From contig NC_050097.1 in the NCBI RefSeq assembly GCF_902167145.1, forward strand, positions 44,748,095-44,812,094: DNA of 64,000 nucleotides, given 5' to 3'. Within the stretch, counting starts at the first letter, position 1. Every line of letters begins with the position of its first letter. This document shows, in pieces, positions 21,457-34,440 of this stretch. Both the position numbers and the translations under genes were made by a program. This DNA comes from Zea mays. Taxonomy: Eukaryota > Streptophyta > Magnoliopsida > Poales > Poaceae. The notes under the pieces are model-generated. The model was given only the letters and a program-made list of their open reading frames with translations, did not search any database and was not told the DNA's origin.

Positions 21457-22202
21457 GTAACGCCTGAGGTGTTTATTTCTCGTGCGACGACGAGTACAGA
21501 CTTAAGCACGGGATATCGGTGAATGTAAGGGCCACTAAGTTCTAATTATCTTCGTCTATCACGATTTTGATATCGTGTCTGTCTCCATCTGTCTAAATTG
21601 TCCTAATTTATTTTGCAAAATTCAGACTTTAGTAATCTTCCAAAATATTGAATCCAATATCGTTTGGGTTGAGCCATCGACGTCTTGCCCAAACTCTAAT
21701 CCTTGAAATCGGATCTGGCTCCTTAAACTTCATTTGAAATTCTTTCACGCTTGTGTTGCATGTGTCTCTCTGTGTCCTGGCATCGTGGCACATGGCAGGT
21801 GCTAACTGGTGTCTGGACAACGCACAACCTCTCGCCCACGTGAATGATGCGTGACGTCGCTTCCGAAAGGATCACAATTTCGATGCCGCATTGATCTCGC
21901 GTATTTATTTCGCGATATGTCGAGTCTTGTGTCTATTTAAAATTTATGGATTAAGAGAACATGAATTTGGAATCCCGACCCACTCTTGTGATTGTTGTCC
22001 GAAGCAAATATTATTAGAACTCGACGACAACAATATTGATGCAAAATTAAATCGAACCGAGATAACTAGAACCGAACTGAGTATTTGTAATTAATCTATT
22101 TCACTGTCTATAACTATGGAAATTTGTCTGATCCCGAAAACACATACCATTGTAAGCGCAGTCCAAGAACATTATAATTGATATTGTTTTGATTGGTCTG
22201 TT
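21457..22202 (+). repeat. Left part of an old long LTR-like sequence
   Basis: It starts TGTAACGCCTGAGG, the typical beginning of a long Gypsy LTR, and is broken at the insertion site of the Grande-like element (CTGTT at 22198-22202). The sequence continues after 57449. Confidence 0.4.
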
Positions 22203-25200
22203 TGTGGGGGACAGATATCCCTTGGATCCAATAGAAGGTAAGAAGACCTTGCAAGAGGCTTTAGTCCTGTTATCTCGCTAGGCCATCCCTTCGTGGGCTA
22301 GGAGGAAGTTGCTGATGGAGTGGGCCGACACGAGAAAGAAGCAGACTCAGGCCCAAGCGATCTGCTAGACTTAAGCGCTATCCAAAGCGCCCACTCGACT
22401 TTCCCGCGCGCAGCGCCCTTGAATATCGTAACAGATTAGGGATAAGTCGGCAAGATTATAGGAAGATCAGTTCAATCGGTTCACTATTATTTAGGAACAT
22501 ACCATCATCACATACGCATGTAGTGCCCCACGGTCGAATATATAAGGCCTAGGGGGTACTCCATCATTTTCAATCAGTGACCAACCCATCTCACTAGTTT
22601 CTCTCCATTCCGGAGAACTCTTCTTGTAACCCACCACATAAAGATCTACACCAGAAAGTAGGGTATTACGCCTCTCCAAGCGGCCCGAACCTGTAGAAAA
22701 TCGCCTGTCGTCCCTCGTGCATCTCGCACGAACCATTAAGTTACAGTCAACAGCATCGTCCTACCTAAGAGCACCGCAAGGGGTAACCCTGGGTGTGTGT
22801 AACACCCTAAATCTAGCAAATGCAAACAACCCTATTTGAATTGTTAAATTTCAGTAGAAAGGAGAAATATTTATATTTTCAAATAAGGAAGCATTGATTT
22901 GAAGGATTTCTTGAATAGATAAAATTACCAAGTGTTTGTTGCAATCATGCCGAAGCATATGTTTTGTTTGAATTGATTTGCAAATCCAATTTATAGATTT
23001 GATCTTGTAAAGAAAATCTAATTTTTCAAAACAATAATGAATTGCTAAAATAAGGTTTACGGAAAATATGTATATTAATAATTTTAGTTTATAATGCTAA
23101 TTAGGGTAATAAGTTTTTCATTTAATTGTGTGTCATTTATTTGCATTTGGAATAATTTTGATTGCGCACGATTGGTTTTTGAATATTTAATAATATTTCT
23201 TCTTAAATGAAAATTCACAAAAATAATATAATTATTAATCAAAAAAATATTATATTTATAAATAATTTTGGGTTAATTTTTATAAATTTTAAGGGTTATT
23301 TATATTTGTATTTCGAAATTAGAAAAGGAAAAAAACAAAAAACAACAAAACCTAACTAACCCTAATCTAATCGGCCCATTAGGCCCAACTAGAGGGAGCC
23401 GCGCCCTGCTCCCTAACCTAGCCGCCGCACGCCGCCCCTGCTTCTCTCCCTGGCCGCTGCCACTTCTCTCTCTTCCCCTCTCTCCTGCTCTCTCCCAGCG
23501 CGCAGCTGCCTGGCCGTGCACCCACCCCGAGCGCGCCCCTGCACGCGAGCAGACCGAGCCCCGACGCCGCCAGAAGCCCGACGCCTGGCCGAGCCGCGCA
23601 GCCACCCAGCCTCGCCCGCAGGAGCCACGACCCCGCCGCGCCGAGCAGCCCCTACCGCGCGCTGTCCTGCACCGACGCCGCGACACCGAGCTCGCCCGAG
23701 CTGCAAACCGTCCCGCGCGACCGTCCGCTTTAATGGAGATTTAACTCGTCCGTTCCTCTTTCTCCCCATTCCTCTCCCCGTTAGTGGTGATAATGGCGAC
23801 GTTAATGGCTTTAAAGACCGCCGTTTCTCTCCCCGTCTCTCCCTCTCCCCTCCCTCTCTCTATAAAGCCACGGCCGAAGCCCTTCCTCTACATTCCCCTG
23901 CTCGCCATCCCTCCTCTCGCATACTGTGTTTGTTGTGCGTGCTGTGCGCCGCCGTCGCTCTGTGTCCACGGATGCCAGTGCCTCACCGACGACTGCGCCC
24001 ACATCGACGTGCAACGACGAAACTCGCCCCGTGCCGGAGCCTCTACTGCCCTGCTTGCTGCTGTGCGCTCAGTTTTGCTAGCCATACTCGCTGTCGTGTG
24101 CCTCATCGAAGCTTCTCTCTGGTGTATGGGCGACTCTCTCCTCCACGACCGGAACACCACGTCGAGCCCCTGTTGTCCACACATCGGCTCACCGACACGT
24201 CTCTTCGGAGATCGCTCGCCGTCGTTCAGCTCGTCTTGCCATTGACATTCTTGGTACGCCGGAGCTACACACCCGTCGTACCGAGCCTTCACCTTACGCC
24301 CGTTCGTCGTCGTCCGTTCACCACAAGGTTGAAGACAACCCAAATGTTTTTATTAACTCCAAAATCACAGTTTGAATTAATTCATTAATTTGGTAATTAT
24401 TTGTTGTGATTTAGAATTCATGTATGTGAACGATTGATTTTTAGTATCCGTGCAATGAATTAGTATATTAACCTTATTCATATTATTTGTTTCCAATTGT
24501 TTTAGAATTTAAGATTTAAAAGAGGAATGACGGAATTTAGTAGACCATGTGTTAGTGATGAAAACACTAGATAAATAATATCTTAGTTATTTTTTCTAAA
24601 AGTTATATACATAAGTTCATTTAAACCCACTAAATAGATAATAAAAGCTTCTCTTAACATATAATTAGTAAGTGGTATAGAATTCATAACAATACAAATA
24701 TTATAGTACAAACAGTGGTTTAATGTATTATTAGGTGTTTTGATTATTAATGACATTTTCTTTAGAAAGAAAAGATAGAACTAAAATGAAGATCACTATT
24801 CATAGTTTAAATAACTAGGTTATATTTAGTTTATTTCTATAGAATTTGTTAAGTCATTACAACTAGGCCACGTATATTTAGTCAGATAAAAATATATTTC
24901 ACTATTCATAATAAATATATTCATAAGTATAGCACTTAATTACTTAGGATAGTAAAATGCTCATTTATGTCATAATAACCATGAATAGGTTATTAAAAGT
25001 CCCATTTAGTAATTTATAATTAATTTTTGGTATATTAATATCAGAAGAATTATAAATAAACAATTTTTAGTTATACGTATAAATTCTATTTAGAAAAGAA
25101 AGGAGAAAACATAAAGAATAGAGTTTTCTAAAAAGATACTAAAATAATAGAATTGGTGTTCATATCTTTAAAATGATGATATATCGGTTTGAATATAGTT

Positions 25201-27650
25201 TTCTCAACAAATATAGATTTAGTGTTTTCTTAATAGAATGATAATTATTTATTATCCCTTCACATAAAACTCATTTAGTCTCATGTTTAAGTACTCATAA
25301 TCATATGCTTTACAATAGAATTATGTCACATAACTATTCTAATAATAATGGCTTAATTAAGTGCTCACACCGTCATAACTAAAATGATAGTTAATAATAT
25401 ACCAATGAATATAGTATTCATTTCAAATGATTTAGGTCACATGTCCCTAAATTGAAACTAAATATAATCAATAGATTATTTATATTTTCTCATAATTTAA
25501 TAATTAGACTTATATTTCAATCTGTCCATAACTAGTAATGTAAGCATGATTAATCCGTTCATCACATTTAATCCATATTATTTATATCATTTAGTGGTCC
25601 CTAAAGGATAAAATAAAGAAAATTAGTGTTCATGTCCTTTTTATAATTAAAATGTTAGTTTACATATTTGTTTTGTATATAGCTTTCTTAACAAAGAATA
25701 TAGGACATGTAGTTTCTAATAAAAATAAAATATAGTTGTTTGTTCATTGTCTCCTACATAAAAGTTCATTTAAGGCATATATCATAACTTTCCATAAATA
25801 TGTGTTTAATAATAATGATCTTTTTCATATAAAACCTATTTAGACTTATCATAAGTGATTGGTTAACAATATTTATAATACGTTCCATAATGCTTCTAAA
25901 ATTAATAATGTATTTCATAACGCATTAACCTTAGATATATAACATATATCTTTTCTAAAAAGATAAAAAGGTTTAATATTGTTATAACGTGTTTTATCAT
26001 CTTATAAACCCTTTATCTTAGACGTATCGCGTATGACGTTTTATAAAAGATTAAATAGGTGAACTTAATATTTGTATATTTTAATTAAGATATTTAAGCT
26101 CATGTCCTATTTTATAAAGTATAGATCACACGTTTTTGAAAAGAATACCTTTTTATTATAACCCTTGCGTGTAATGTTTTTGAAACGCGAACGCTCTTTT
26201 CGTTAGGCTTTCTTTTAGCTTTACGTATGGTGAATGTTGTATGTTATTGAGTGGTGTTTGTTTCTTCTTGTTTGTTTGTGTGATATTTAGTGATTGATCC
26301 CAAATTTGAGAATCAAGATTCAAGAACCTCAAGTTTTCTATAAACAAGGCAAGTAGACTTCTCCCTCTGCATATTCTGTTTGATCCCAAACAATACATGT
26401 AATAAAGTTTATTCTTGGATATATATATATGCATAATTTGATGTGTTACCTATTCAGATACACCTAACCTTTGCAACCTTATTCCTTGTTAACCTGAGTT
26501 TTGATCTAATCAAGTAGCTATGCTATTGCTACAACTTTAACTTTATGATGTTACTCCAACTGATGATATCAATGTTCCAAATGGTAAGTTTATATTATTG
26601 TTGTTAATCCGATGATTAAACAAGATCATATTGTGATAATTGGAACATGGAGTGACCACCCGAGAAAACAGTGCAACCACGAGTGCTATCATGGCTCTAG
26701 CTTTGGTAATTAGCTTTATATGCTTAGTGCCTAGCAACCTTACTTGAAATATGGGCAAGAGGGGGACCGGTGGTGGTGGCAGCCCACGTTAACATGGGGA
26801 CGTATTCTTGGCTAAGGTACCTCACCCAGGGGGCCTCCACCATCGACTTAAACCTTAGCGGGTTGCTTAGTATTAAGAGTATTCTGTGAAATCCTCATAG
26901 TGGATCCCTAGCCACTCACCTCGGAAGTGTTTACGGGTTTTGGCCGACCTAGGCTAGAGGGGATACACGGCTTGTGGGTAAAGTTGTACCACCTCTGCAG
27001 AGTGTAAAACTGATATATCAGCTGTGCTCACGGTTATGAGCAGCTTGGACTCCTCATATGATAATTGAACTTAAAGATGGAAATAAATCGAGATCCGATG
27101 ATCTGCCAATGGTTTGCTTAAGTGGTTTCACTTAAGTGTTTTTGATATACTCTTGTACCTTTGTTTAATGGAAATACTTGGGATTCACACTTATTAGTAA
27201 GACATGTGTTGTTAATAAAATGTTGACCAACTAAAATGCTAACCACATTTAACTTTAGCCTTACATTGTTACCTTGCATTTTCCCCCACTTGCTGAGCCC
27301 CGACCATAAGTGAGCTCACCCTTGCTTAATTTTGATCAGAAGTTGCAGATGAAGTTATGATGCTGAACTCCATGGATGCTAGTCTAGTGATACCCCTGGT
27401 CATCTTCCTGTGGATGGATGTCCATGTCTCACTGTACTTTGATGAATAAAGGTTAAGACATTATGTCTGTTCAAAGTGTAATATGTTAATATAATCGTTA
27501 TCTACGCTTTTATGCATTGTTCTTTTGATATATTACACTTGTGACGTCAACATATGTGTGAAAATAGATCCTGGCACACATATGCTATGCACCCGGCTCT
27601 GCCCTGGGAAACGGGTGTGACAGTGTGTGGTCGGGCTCCAAACACCGACA
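22203..27650 (+). repeat. 5' LTR of element 2, split by a solo LTR
   Basis: The parts 22203-22797 and 27623-27650 make 618 bp after one GTGTG duplication is discounted, exactly the length of the 3' LTR. A TATATAAGG promoter box lies at about 22539-22547. Confidence 0.93.
22798..27622 (+). mobile_element. Solo LTR of a Del/Tekay-like element inside the element 2 5' LTR
   Basis: It is 4825 bp, from TGTAACACCC to GGGTGTGACA (inverted terminal bases), with a perfect 5-bp duplication GTGTG at 22793-22797 and 27623-27627. No PBS, polypurine tract or gag/pol frame is seen inside, so it is read as a solo LTR left by recombination between two LTRs. A TATAAAG box lies at 23861 after a pyrimidine-rich stretch. 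A block at 26740-27080 has phrasing typical of Del/Tekay LTRs. The end at 1-473 belongs to the same broad family. The GC-rich ORFs at 23500-24390 are not convincing genes. Confidence 0.85.
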
Positions 27651-27652
27651 GC

Positions 27653-27670
27653 TGGCGCGCCAGGTAGGGG
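27653..27670 (+). other. Primer binding site of element 2
   Basis: TGGCGCGCCAGGTAGGGGG follows the LTR by two bases. It is nearly identical to the site of element 1. The priming tRNA was not identified. Confidence 0.8.
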
Positions 27671-28131
27671 GTGTGTCGTTGATCCAAGCTAGCTCAATGG
27701 TTGTTACTTCCCAGTGCAAGATCGCTCTTCGCCCTGGATCCGTGTTCTGCTTTGGGACCATCTTGTACATAGCAGATGAGAAAGGAATTCTGCACCGCAT
27801 AGCAGATCCGCCGGGGAAGAAGTTTTCCTCAGAAATCCCTAGGAAAACCGGAACAAGACAATAGGCAACGCGGCCTCCTGTACTTCAGGCGAAGACTACT
27901 GCTTGCAAGCCGAGAATCGGGAATTTACCCGCCCAAAGGACTCCGCTGCCCACTTCGCCCACAAGGGAGTGGACGCGGATTACAAGAAAGAAATAAGCAA
28001 GCATTCTTAGAAAAAGGACAGAGCTCCACCGAGTTATCTTTCCGACACCTTCGCCCTCAAAGGAGGACGGAAAGGAACTCACCATCACAGCAACTCCTTT
28101 CTACCCCGACATCCTCTTCATCAGGGGGAGA
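27671..28131 (+). other. Untranslated leader of element 2
   Basis: The region lies between the PBS and the first plausible Gag codons. Only short ORFs without domains are present. Confidence 0.5.
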
Positions 28132-29666
28132 TTGGAATCGTCTCTCGTCTCCGACGATGAGCCAACCATGCCGGGGGAAGAACCTCCCCAGCGAGAGGCT
28201 CGACGACGAAGGAACAGACGCCGGAATATTCGACGACATCACGAAGCTAGGGAGCGGGACCCAGCGCAGCCCGTATCTCGAGATGATGTTTCGGAAGTGG
28301 GAGAGACCCCCGACGAGCGCGTACACCGAGAAAAGTGGAACTCTCGCCGACGTGATCGCCGACAAGCTCAGGACCGAGACCGAGAACAAGCCAAGTAGGG
28401 CACAAGGTTACGCCGAGAGAATCCCCTCTTCGCTCGAAACCTGAACCCTGACTTTGCTCATGCAATGAACACGCCGAGCGAAGTTGGAGGAGTGCTGGCT
28501 CAGATAGCTGATGGCCTCCCACGAACTCCGGACGCTGAAGGTTATCAGCAACTACTTACTCGGGCAGCTAACCACCTTCTGCCTATCACTCATCCCCCAA
28601 GCGGCTTACGACACGCCATCAACAGTCGGTGGGATGCGCGGAGCTCCATCAACGCTTCGCGCAACCGACGACATGAAAATAAGATAAGGCACCGGGAGGA
28701 ATATGACCAGGACCACGGCGTCCCGGCTCAAAGTCACGCCACTCGAGTTGAGTCAGCTGTAGCCTCAACTAGTGGCCCAATCCAGGGGCGGTCGAGACGA
28801 CACATCACCGACTCCCCTCCCCGGGATCGGCACCATGAACGCCGACAGGAAGACACATGTGGAGTCTCCACGCTTACTCCGCGTCTCCGGGCCATCCAGT
28901 GGCCCCCAAACTTCAAAGTCTCTAACGTCGACAAGTATGAGCCTAAGCAGGACCCGGGGGGCTGGTTGGCCATCTACACGACCGCCGCCCGGGCCGCCGG
29001 GGCAACAGAAGACGTGATGACAGCATATTTGCCCATCGTCCTTGGGCAAGATGCACTGCAGTGGCTACGACATTTTCCCTAACACTGCATCGACGATTGG
29101 AGTGACTTTAGTCGGCGTTTCATTGCCAACTTCTAGTCTCTCTCTGACAAGCCAGCGCAGCCATGGGACCTCAAATCCATCAGGCGCCAGGGCGATGAAA
29201 CACTTCGGTCATACCTCAAGAGGTTTCATACCATGAGAAATCGTATCCCCGAAGTCACCGAGGCAGCGGTGATTGAAGATTTCTACCGGGGATCCAATGA
29301 CTCGGCCTTTGTCCGAGCCATACTACAGAAAGCATCGACCACCTTTGAACAGTTGTTCAAGAAGTGGACCTCTACATCACCACTGACGAGCAGGCCCAGG
29401 ACCTCATCGGAGGAACGAAACCTGCACCACCGGTGCCACGACGCGACGCGAATCAGCAACCTGACATGCGCTGGGAGAAAAGGCCACGTGAAGAGGTACA
29501 CGCCACCGGACCACCCGTCGCTCGTGCCCGAGGGGCGCCCCGCGGAGGCGAGCGGACGCTGGATGACATCCTCGACGCCCAGTGCCTGTACCACAAGGAC
29601 ATGCGCCACACCCTACGGAATTGCAAGGACTTCAAGCACTCCGTCGGACATGGCCGATCGTTCTAG
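28132..29666 (+). pseudogene. Element 2 Gag, broken
   Basis: This is the capsid protein region of the Grande-like element. The frame opens at about 28132 with an Arg-rich N-terminus and is stopped by TAG at 28396-28398. It continues in the same frame through the Gag core (PGGWLAIYTTAARAAGA, DALQWLRHFP) to TAA 29080-29082 and TAG 29134-29136, then on through an ETLRSYLKRFHTMRNRIPEV block. A 1-base frameshift near 29355 moves the rest to another frame. There the knuckle CLYHKDMRHTLRNC (CX2HX4HX4C) appears, followed by TAG at 29664-29666. His replaces the second Cys of a normal CCHC knuckle, as in element 1. Confidence 0.8.
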
Positions 29667-29799
29667 CCTCTACCAGCTCCCCCACCACGAGGAGGGCCTG
29701 GCGAGCCCAGGCAGCCTCAGCAGCCAGAATGGCGAGGGGGTGGAGCATTCCCACGCGTTGACAGGGAGGTCAACGTCATCTTCGGAGGACACGGGTCGC

Positions 29800-30569
29800 A
29801 GGAGAACAGAAGGCAACAGAAGCTCAATGACCGGCAGGTCCTAGCAACAACCACCAGTGCCCCAACTCCTTATTGGTGGTCGCAGCATGCAATAACCTTC
29901 AGCCGAGCAGATCAGTGGCTCAACTTCGACCATCCTTGCAAGTACCCGCTCCTCGTTGATCCGGTGGTCTGTGAGAGCAGGGTAAAGAAAGTACTAGTGG
30001 ACGGGGGAAGTAGCATTAACGTTACCTTCCCCCGAATGCTTCTAGCCTTGGGGGTCGCACTCAAAGACCTCATTGAGTCATATGCTCCTTTCTTCGGCAT
30101 CGTGTCGACTGAAGGGGAGTACCCACTCGGACACATCTACATGCCCGTCACCTTCAGAACTCCGAAGAACTACAGAACCGAGTTCCTGAGGTTCGAGGTA
30201 GCACGTTTCGACTGCGGATACAATGCCATCATCGGCAGGCCGAGACTGGTGAAGTTCATGGCCATTCCGCACTACTCGTACATGATATTGAAGATGCCAG
30301 GACCTCAAGGAATCATCACCATGCGTGCTGACTTCCAAGGCACCGCGGAGTGCTTTCGGGGAGCCATCCAAGCGACCCTCACCGCCAGGCCCCTGATAGC
30401 TCCTCTCATGCAGGAGGACACCAAGCCAGAGGAAGGCCTCACAATACCCGCTAATGAAGCTCAAGCAGTGACCTCTATACGGCCGACTAAGGAGACTAAA
30501 AGGATCAACCTAGGATTTGCCGATGAGTGCAAGACTGCTATCATCAGTTCTAGCCTTGACGACAAATAG
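29800..30569 (+). pseudogene. Element 2 aspartic protease region
   Basis: The frame is open from the end of Gag to TAG at 30567-30569. It contains the retropepsin-type motif KVLVDGGSSINV (29988-30023), a later NAIIGRPRLVKFMAIPHY block, and the acidic C-terminal extension usual for this group. The enzyme would mature the Gag-Pol polyprotein. The closing TAG sits between protease and RT in the same frame, at the same place as the TAG in element 1. Confidence 0.8.
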
Positions 30570-32687
30570 GAATGCGCGCTCATCCGGTTCCTGCAAGATA
30601 ACCGAGACGTATTCGCATGGCAACCTGCAGATATGCTGGGAGTCCCGAGAGAACTGGCCGAGCACAAATTGAAGGTCTATCCTCAAGCTAGGCCGATTCG
30701 ACAGAAGCTACATCGTTTCACGTCTGACAAAAGAGAAGCTATTCGCACCGAGCTAGCCCGCTTAATGACTGCAGGGTTCATTAGGGAGGTGCCGCATCCC
30801 AAGTGGCTAGCAAATCCCGTTCTTGTACTAAAAAAGAATAAAGTGGATTGGCACATGTGCGTTGACTATACTGATCTCAACAAGCATTATCTGAAGGATC
30901 CCTTCGGGCTCCCTAGAATAGATTAGGTGGTTGATTCGACCACTGGTTGTTCTATGTTGTCCTTCCTAGACTGTTATTCTGGATACCATCAGATCAGCTT
31001 AGCAAAAGAAGATGAGGAGAAGACTGCTTTCATCACCCTATTTGGAGCTTTCTGCTATACCTCCATGTCGTTCGCCCTCAAGAACGTAGGAGCAACTTAC
31101 CAGAGAGCCATTCAGACATGCTTAGCCGACCACTGGGGCAAGTGAGTGGAAGCCTATGTCAATGATGTGGTGATCAAAATAGAAAACTCAGAAAAGTTCA
31201 TTGAAGATTTACAGCTGGTCTTCAACAGCTTGACACGCTACCGGTGAAAGCTCAACCCAGAAAAGTGTGATTTTGGAGTATCGACAGGAAAGTTACTCGG
31301 ATTCATTGTCAACCACCAAGGGATTGAAGTTAACTCGGAAAAAATCGAGGCCATCATGAGAATGGAAGCGCCACGATCACAGAAAAAGGTGTAGAGGCTT
31401 ACGGGATGCATGGCAGCCTTGAGTAGGTTCATATCAAGGCTAGGCAAGAAAGGCATGCCATTCTACAAATTGCTCAAAAAGGTGGACAAGTTTCAGTGGA
31501 CCACAGAGGCGCAGGAGGCTCTAGAGGCACTGAAAAAGTTCCTGACTACGCCACCAGTACTCAAGCCACCACGCCGAGTTGCGCCGAGTCAACCAGTAGA
31601 AGATCTGTTGCTATATATCTCCTGCACGACTCACGTGGTAAGCACCACGTTAGTAGTCGAGCGGGCAGAGGAAGAACATGCATACCCGGTGTAGCATTCG
31701 GTCTACTTCATTAGCGAAGTCCTTGGGCCCTCGAAGATGAGGTATCCTCAAGTTCAGAAGCTGCTATATGCGGTACTTCTAACCGCTCGCAAGCTCCGTC
31801 ACTACTTTGACGACCACAAAGTCATAGTAGTCATAGGATTTCCGATAGGGGACATTCTCCACAACAAAGAAGCTATTGGAAGGATAGCCAAGTGGGCGTG
31901 CGAGCTAGGAGCTCACGACATAGAGTTCCAACCTCGCACGGCAATAAAGACCCAAGTGCTGGTTGACTTCGTATCAGAGTGGACCGAGCACCAAGTCCCA
32001 GACAACCCAGAGATTACCGAAGTATGGAGAATGTACTTTGATGGCTCGTTGAAGCTGCAAGGAGCGGGTGCAGGGGTTCTCTTTATTGCTCCTGGGGGTG
32101 AACAACTCAAGTATGCACTCCAGCTACTATTTCCAACATCAAATAATGTAGCAGAGTATGAAGCACTGATCCACGGGCTAAGTATCGCCGTATCACTCGG
32201 CATCAAGAAACTGATGGTATATGGAGATTCGCTAGTGGTCATAAGCCAGATAAACAAAGACTTGGATTGCTTGACTGATTCCATGGACAAGTACTGTGCA
32301 GCCGTGCGAAAACTGGAGGACCAATTCGAAGGATTGGAGTTCCGTCATGTGGAAAGAGATCACAACGCAGCAGCAGACGCGTTGTCGAAGCTAGGATCCA
32401 GTCGGGCCCAGGCTCCACCTAGGATCTTCGTCCAAGAAATATCACAACCAAGCATCCTCTCAGATCAGGTGGAAGAGTGCAACACCTTGAGCCAACCAGA
32501 GTCGGACCCCAATGATTGGAGAGAACCTATCATCAGGTATATAAAAAATCAAGAAGAACCGGATGACAAGGTTGCAGCAGAACGCATTGCAAGGCAGTCG
32601 GCTCACTACACCATCATAGGGGATTTACTGTACAGAAGAGGTGCGGCAGGAGTCCTCATGAAATGCATTCACTCGGCCGTCGGGAAA
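30570..32687 (+). pseudogene. Element 2 reverse transcriptase and two RNase H domains, inactivated
   Basis: One frame runs from the protease TAG to TAA at 32688-32690, with further stops at 30924, 31143, 31245, 31392 and 31692. RT motifs are recognisable (VLVLKKNK, FLDCYSGYHQI, NVGATYQRAI). The catalytic tetrad reads YVND at 31155-31166, the first Asp codon having become AAT. The first RNase H (LLLYISCTTHVVSTTLV) lacks the usual catalytic Asp. The second keeps its acidic residues (MYFDGS at 32034-32048, AEYEALI, YGDSLVV, AADALSKL). The layout is the same as in element 1. This copy cannot make active RT. Confidence 0.9.
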
Positions 32688-32690
32688 TAA

Positions 32691-33754
32691 CTGTTAGATG
32701 AAATCCATGCCGGGCAGTGCGGAGTACATGCAGCATCCAAGACTCTGGCCGAGAAGGCTTTCAGATCTGGTTTCTATTGGCCAATAGCGAAGAGCGACGC
32801 TGCCGAGTTAGTCTAGAAGTGTGAGGCTTGTCAATTCTTATCAAAGCAACAACGCCTACCCACACAGTAGCTGCAGACCATTCCTGTAACATGGTTGTTT
32901 GCATGCTGGGGGCTGGACATGATTGGACCTTTCAAGAAAGCTCAGGGAGGCTATACTCATATACTAGTTGCCACTGACAAGTTCACAAAATGGATAGAGT
33001 ACAAACCAATCGCTTCTTTGACCTCATCCAAAGCAGTGGAATTCATACAAGACATAATATTCAGGTTTGGGATACCAAACAACATCATCACCGACCTAGG
33101 ATCCAACTTCACCAGCTCTGAATTCTTCTATTTTTGCGAGCAGCGGAGCATCCAGATTAAGTATGCATCAGTAGCACACCTAAGAGCCAATGGCCAGGTA
33201 AAAAGAGTCAACGGAATGATACTAGAAGCACTCAGGAAGAAAGTATTTGACAAAAGTGAAAAGCTTGCAGGAAAATGGATCAGGGAGCTGCCATACATGG
33301 TCTGGAGCCTGAGAACTCAACCCAGTCGAGCTCTGCATGGAAATACCCCGTTTTCATGGTTTATGGATCAGAGGCAGTGCTGCCCGCCGACCTAATCTTT
33401 GGGGTACCAAGTTTAACTTTCGAAAGCATAGCTGAAGCAGAAGCAACCAGGCTAGAAGATATTGATGTACTGGAAGAAGAACGATTAAACATAGTAATTT
33501 AGTAGGCTAGGTACCAGCAGACCTTGAGGCGCTACCATGATTAAGCTGTGCGGCACTGATCCTTTGCAGTGGGAGACTTGGTCCTTCACCGAATTCTAAC
33601 GGGGGAAGGGCGGCACAAGCTATCACCACTATGGGAGGGACCGTTCATCATATCAGAGGTCACTCGGCCAGGATCGTACCGGCTTACTCAGATGGACGAC
33701 ACAGAAGTGGGGAACTCATGGAACATAGAACACCTCAGAAAATTCTATCCTTAG
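32691..33754 (+). pseudogene. Element 2 integrase, inactivated
   Basis: It starts after TAA 32688-32690 with the HHCC zinc module (IHAGQCGVH ... KCEACQ), interrupted by TAG at 32814 and 32868. The core follows: D in GLDMIGPF, D in IITDLGSNF, but the catalytic Glu of the usual NGQVER motif is Lys here (AAA at 33201-33203). A frameshift at about 33338-33352 moves the rest (VYGSEAVLPADLIFG) to another frame, which has two TAG codons in a row at 33500-33505. The C-terminal block (GDLVLHRIL, LWEGPFIISEV, NIEHLRKFYP) ends at 33754. Confidence 0.88.
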
Positions 33755-33883
33755 CGAGGCCTCAAAATTCTTGAAGGAGCATTGTACTTTGTAATCTGAG
33801 GGCTTCATCATCAATAAAGTTTTCATTTTCCAAAGACATTCAGACTCTTGACTTACAGCTGATTGGGTTGGACTTGAAATCAG

Positions 33884-34440
33884 CACACTTACTTGACTAA
33901 GGGTGACCACTATACCCTGCCAACGGAGCAATTAGCTTAAGTCGGCGATGACATGCTCACGCTTACTTGACTAAGGGTGACCACTATACCCTGCTAACGG
34001 AGCAATCGGCTTAAGTCGGCGACGACTTAAGTCGATGCGACATGCTCACACTTACTTGACTAAGGGTGACCACTATACCCTGCTAACGGAGCAATCGGCT
34101 TAAGTCGGCGATGACTTAAGTCGGTGCGACATGCTCATGCTTACTTGACTAAGGGTGACCACTATACCCTGCTAACAGAGCAATCGGCTTAAGTCGGCGA
34201 TGACTTAAGTTAGTGTGACATGCTCACACTTACCTGACTTAGGGTGACCACTATACCCTACTAACGATCTAAGATGGTGCAATATACTCCGACTTACTCT
34301 ACTTAGGGTGACCACTACACTCTACCAGCAAGGCGATCAACTTAAGTCGGAAAACGCCTTTAAGCTAGCATGGTACACTTGTTTTCACGTTGTCTAGGGT
34401 GACCACTGTACCCTAACAACGAAATAATCAACTAAGATTA
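33884..34440. repeat. Minisatellite, ~88-bp units, between the convergent genes of element 2
   Basis: CTTGACTAAGGGTGACCACT and variants recur about seven times. Middle units are 88-89 bp (starts near 34041, 34130, 34218) and outer ones are shorter or diverged. Units also share TAACGGAGCAAT, CTTAAGTCGG and GCGACATGCTCA. The array begins 130 bp after the end of pol and stops about 170 bp before the end of the antisense gene. Confidence 0.9.

Noticed and set aside
23516..24388. 290-codon ORF in the solo LTR
   Set aside because: It is Pro/Arg/Ser-rich and lies in the pyrimidine-rich leader of an LTR around its TATA box. A similar GC-rich block without conserved frame occurs in other long LTRs.
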